A DNA stretch of 31,836 bases, from the NCBI GenBank assembly GCA_900404475.1, contig OUQQ01000178.1, positions 1 to 31,836 of the forward strand. The letters are read 5' to 3'. The translations under genes were made by a program, and so were the position numbers. Below are positions 30,787-31,836 of this stretch, one piece after another (positions within the stretch are counted from its first letter, which is position 1; each line of letters starts with the position of its first letter). Below the pieces are notes generated by a model. It was not told the origin of the DNA and ran no database searches. It saw nothing but the letters and a program-made list of their open reading frames with translations. This DNA comes from Spongospora subterranea (Eukaryota > Endomyxa > Phytomyxea > Plasmodiophorida > Plasmodiophoridae).

Positions 30787-31165
30787 ACCGGTAAATAATT
30801 TCTAATTTCACTCTCACTTTTTTTTCTAACTGTAATACCGAATCATCGAATTTTAAACGAGTAGAATAATGAAGAAATGGAGATATGTCATATTTATCGC
30901 TCAATTCTGCAAAATCTTCGAATCAGGGTTTTCGAATTCAGCGTATAATGCATGAACAGATAATTCAACTCGGCGAATCATGATGTCAACAGCGTCAATT
31001 AGGCCTTTTGAGAATGATTTGGGGCCTAGAGCAAATTGAAATTTTAACGACATCCATGCCCTTGGGGTAAAAGGGGTATCAGATTATGGAAAGCCATTGG
31101 TCGAAATCAGGGCAGTGATGTATATCAATTGCAGTTCGAAGAGAACGTCGTTGCAGATGCCATTT
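30787..31165. other. No gene recognised
   Basis: This 379-bp stretch follows the Tat-SF1-like stop. It is AT-rich, has a T9 run near 30819 and no frame with recognisable protein. It probably contains the 3' UTR. Confidence 0.4.
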
Positions 31166-31479
31166 TCATTTTGCCTTTTTGTACGCCGATTTGGCGAATT
31201 TCCTCCGTTTGCCTTTGGTTTTGGCCGACAATAGAGGTCGAGGCGGCACCCGTCGGGGATTTCTGGTGTTCAATGCGTTTTCCTGTTTAGCAGAAGGTTC
31301 CTGTTTTTGTCGTTGAGATGGTCCAGGTTGCTCGAATCAATCTCCTACTTGGTTGAGGTCCTGATTGTCATACAATGGCCATCGACCCCTCACCTTCTTC
31401 GCTTTTTCGCCTAAAATGTCAATGGAAACTTAAATGTTGAGCAACGTTTGTTTCCCTGCGTATTATCTGATTCAATCAT
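31166..31479 (-). CDS. Candidate small Lys/Arg-rich protein (weak)
   Basis: A minus-strand frame ending at 31166 codes a strongly basic C-terminus (TKGKRRKFAKSAYKKAK), preceded by Gln/Pro-rich sequence. A possible model starts with ATG at 31479 (MIESDNTQGNK) and joins through two short introns, the first only 35 bp, which is shorter than any other in the window. The basic tail looks like those of nucleolar or ribosome-associated proteins, but no family is recognised. The intron layout is unsure and the gene may not be real. Confidence 0.25.
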
Positions 31480-31682
31480 CTTTCAGCCCCAAAGATTGAA
31501 TATAAATCGCAAGTTGAAACTTTATTCAATGTTGAGGTCAACTCGCTACAAAACAGGAATGGCCCCAATATTTGTAATAGATTCGATCAGATCAATACCA
31601 TGTGGTCATGGCGCTACTGCAGTCCGACAGTCTCCAGGTACCTTATCGTGAGTGGTCTAGAACAGGAGGGGCGACATCCCTA

Positions 31683-31836
31683 TCACGGACTCTGATCCCC
31701 CGCCGGTACGCCACCCACAATTTTTTCATGGACCAGGGTCCCGCCTAGGGTTTGGCTGACTCTACCGCCGACGGCCACGGGCTTCAAATGTTGCGGACCA
31801 TAGTCCCTATAATATGGCGGAGGGTGTGAAGACCTG
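31683..31836 (-). CDS. Possible partial exon at the window edge (weak)
   Basis: One minus-strand frame is open from the right edge to a stop at 31683, 50 codons, in GC-rich sequence unlike the AT-rich DNA beside it. The translation is Pro/Tyr-rich and then Gly/Val-rich (YYRDYGPQHLKPVAVGGRV). It could be the last exon of a gene starting outside the window, or chance. No homology is claimed. Confidence 0.2.
   Translation of the reverse strand, partial: RSSHPPPYYRDYGPQHLKPVAVGGRVSQTLGGTLVHEKIVGGVPAGDQSP

Noticed and set aside
1..31836. CRISPR array, prokaryotic operon, phage or transposase genes
   Set aside because: No spaced repeats, no integrase or transposase motifs, and pervasive spliceosomal introns; the DNA is eukaryotic nuclear.

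Overview
The window is nuclear DNA from an intron-rich, flagellated eukaryote. The best guess is a zoosporic (chytrid-type) fungus. Genes are dense, lie on both strands and are cut by very short spliceosomal introns, mostly 45-65 bp, many with CTAAC- or CTGAC-like branch sites just before the acceptor. The window encodes an axonemal dynein heavy chain (so the cell builds a motile flagellum) next to ordinary housekeeping genes. The fungal call is an inference from intron style and gene set. A flagellated protist with compact introns is not excluded.

Layout, left to right. 107-1570 (+): replication-factor subunit Dcc1. 1943-2702 (+): Ran GTPase, complete. 2789-4143 (-): an unrecognised helical protein converging on Ran. 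4607-6464 (-): a multi-pass LMBR1-like (LIMR family) membrane protein. 6465-7042: a shared upstream region between two divergent genes. 7043-23554 (+): an intact axonemal dynein heavy chain of the DNAH2 type (inner arm I1, beta chain), rebuilt here as 51 exons and 50 introns coding about 4,630 residues. 23918-25692 (-): an F-BAR plus SH3 membrane-curvature protein. 25825-25955: a diverged 73-bp tandem duplication. 26036-28293 (-): a long coiled coil ending in a complete C3HC4 RING finger. 28388-28798 (-): a small protein with one likely membrane segment. 29498-30786 (+): a Tat-SF1/Cus2-like splicing factor with a GYF-like N-terminus. The last kilobase holds only weak coding candidates on the minus strand.

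I rebuilt the gene models by hand. For Dcc1, Ran, the LMBR1-like protein, dynein, F-BAR, RING and Tat-SF1 genes, the summed exon length is an exact multiple of three and the spliced frame stays open to the stop, which is a strong internal check. No frameshift or premature stop was seen in any of these. The genes do not form an operon-like pathway. The shared threads are flagellar motility (dynein, possibly the two unassigned coiled-coil proteins), nuclear functions (Ran, Dcc1, Tat-SF1) and membranes (LMBR1-like, F-BAR).
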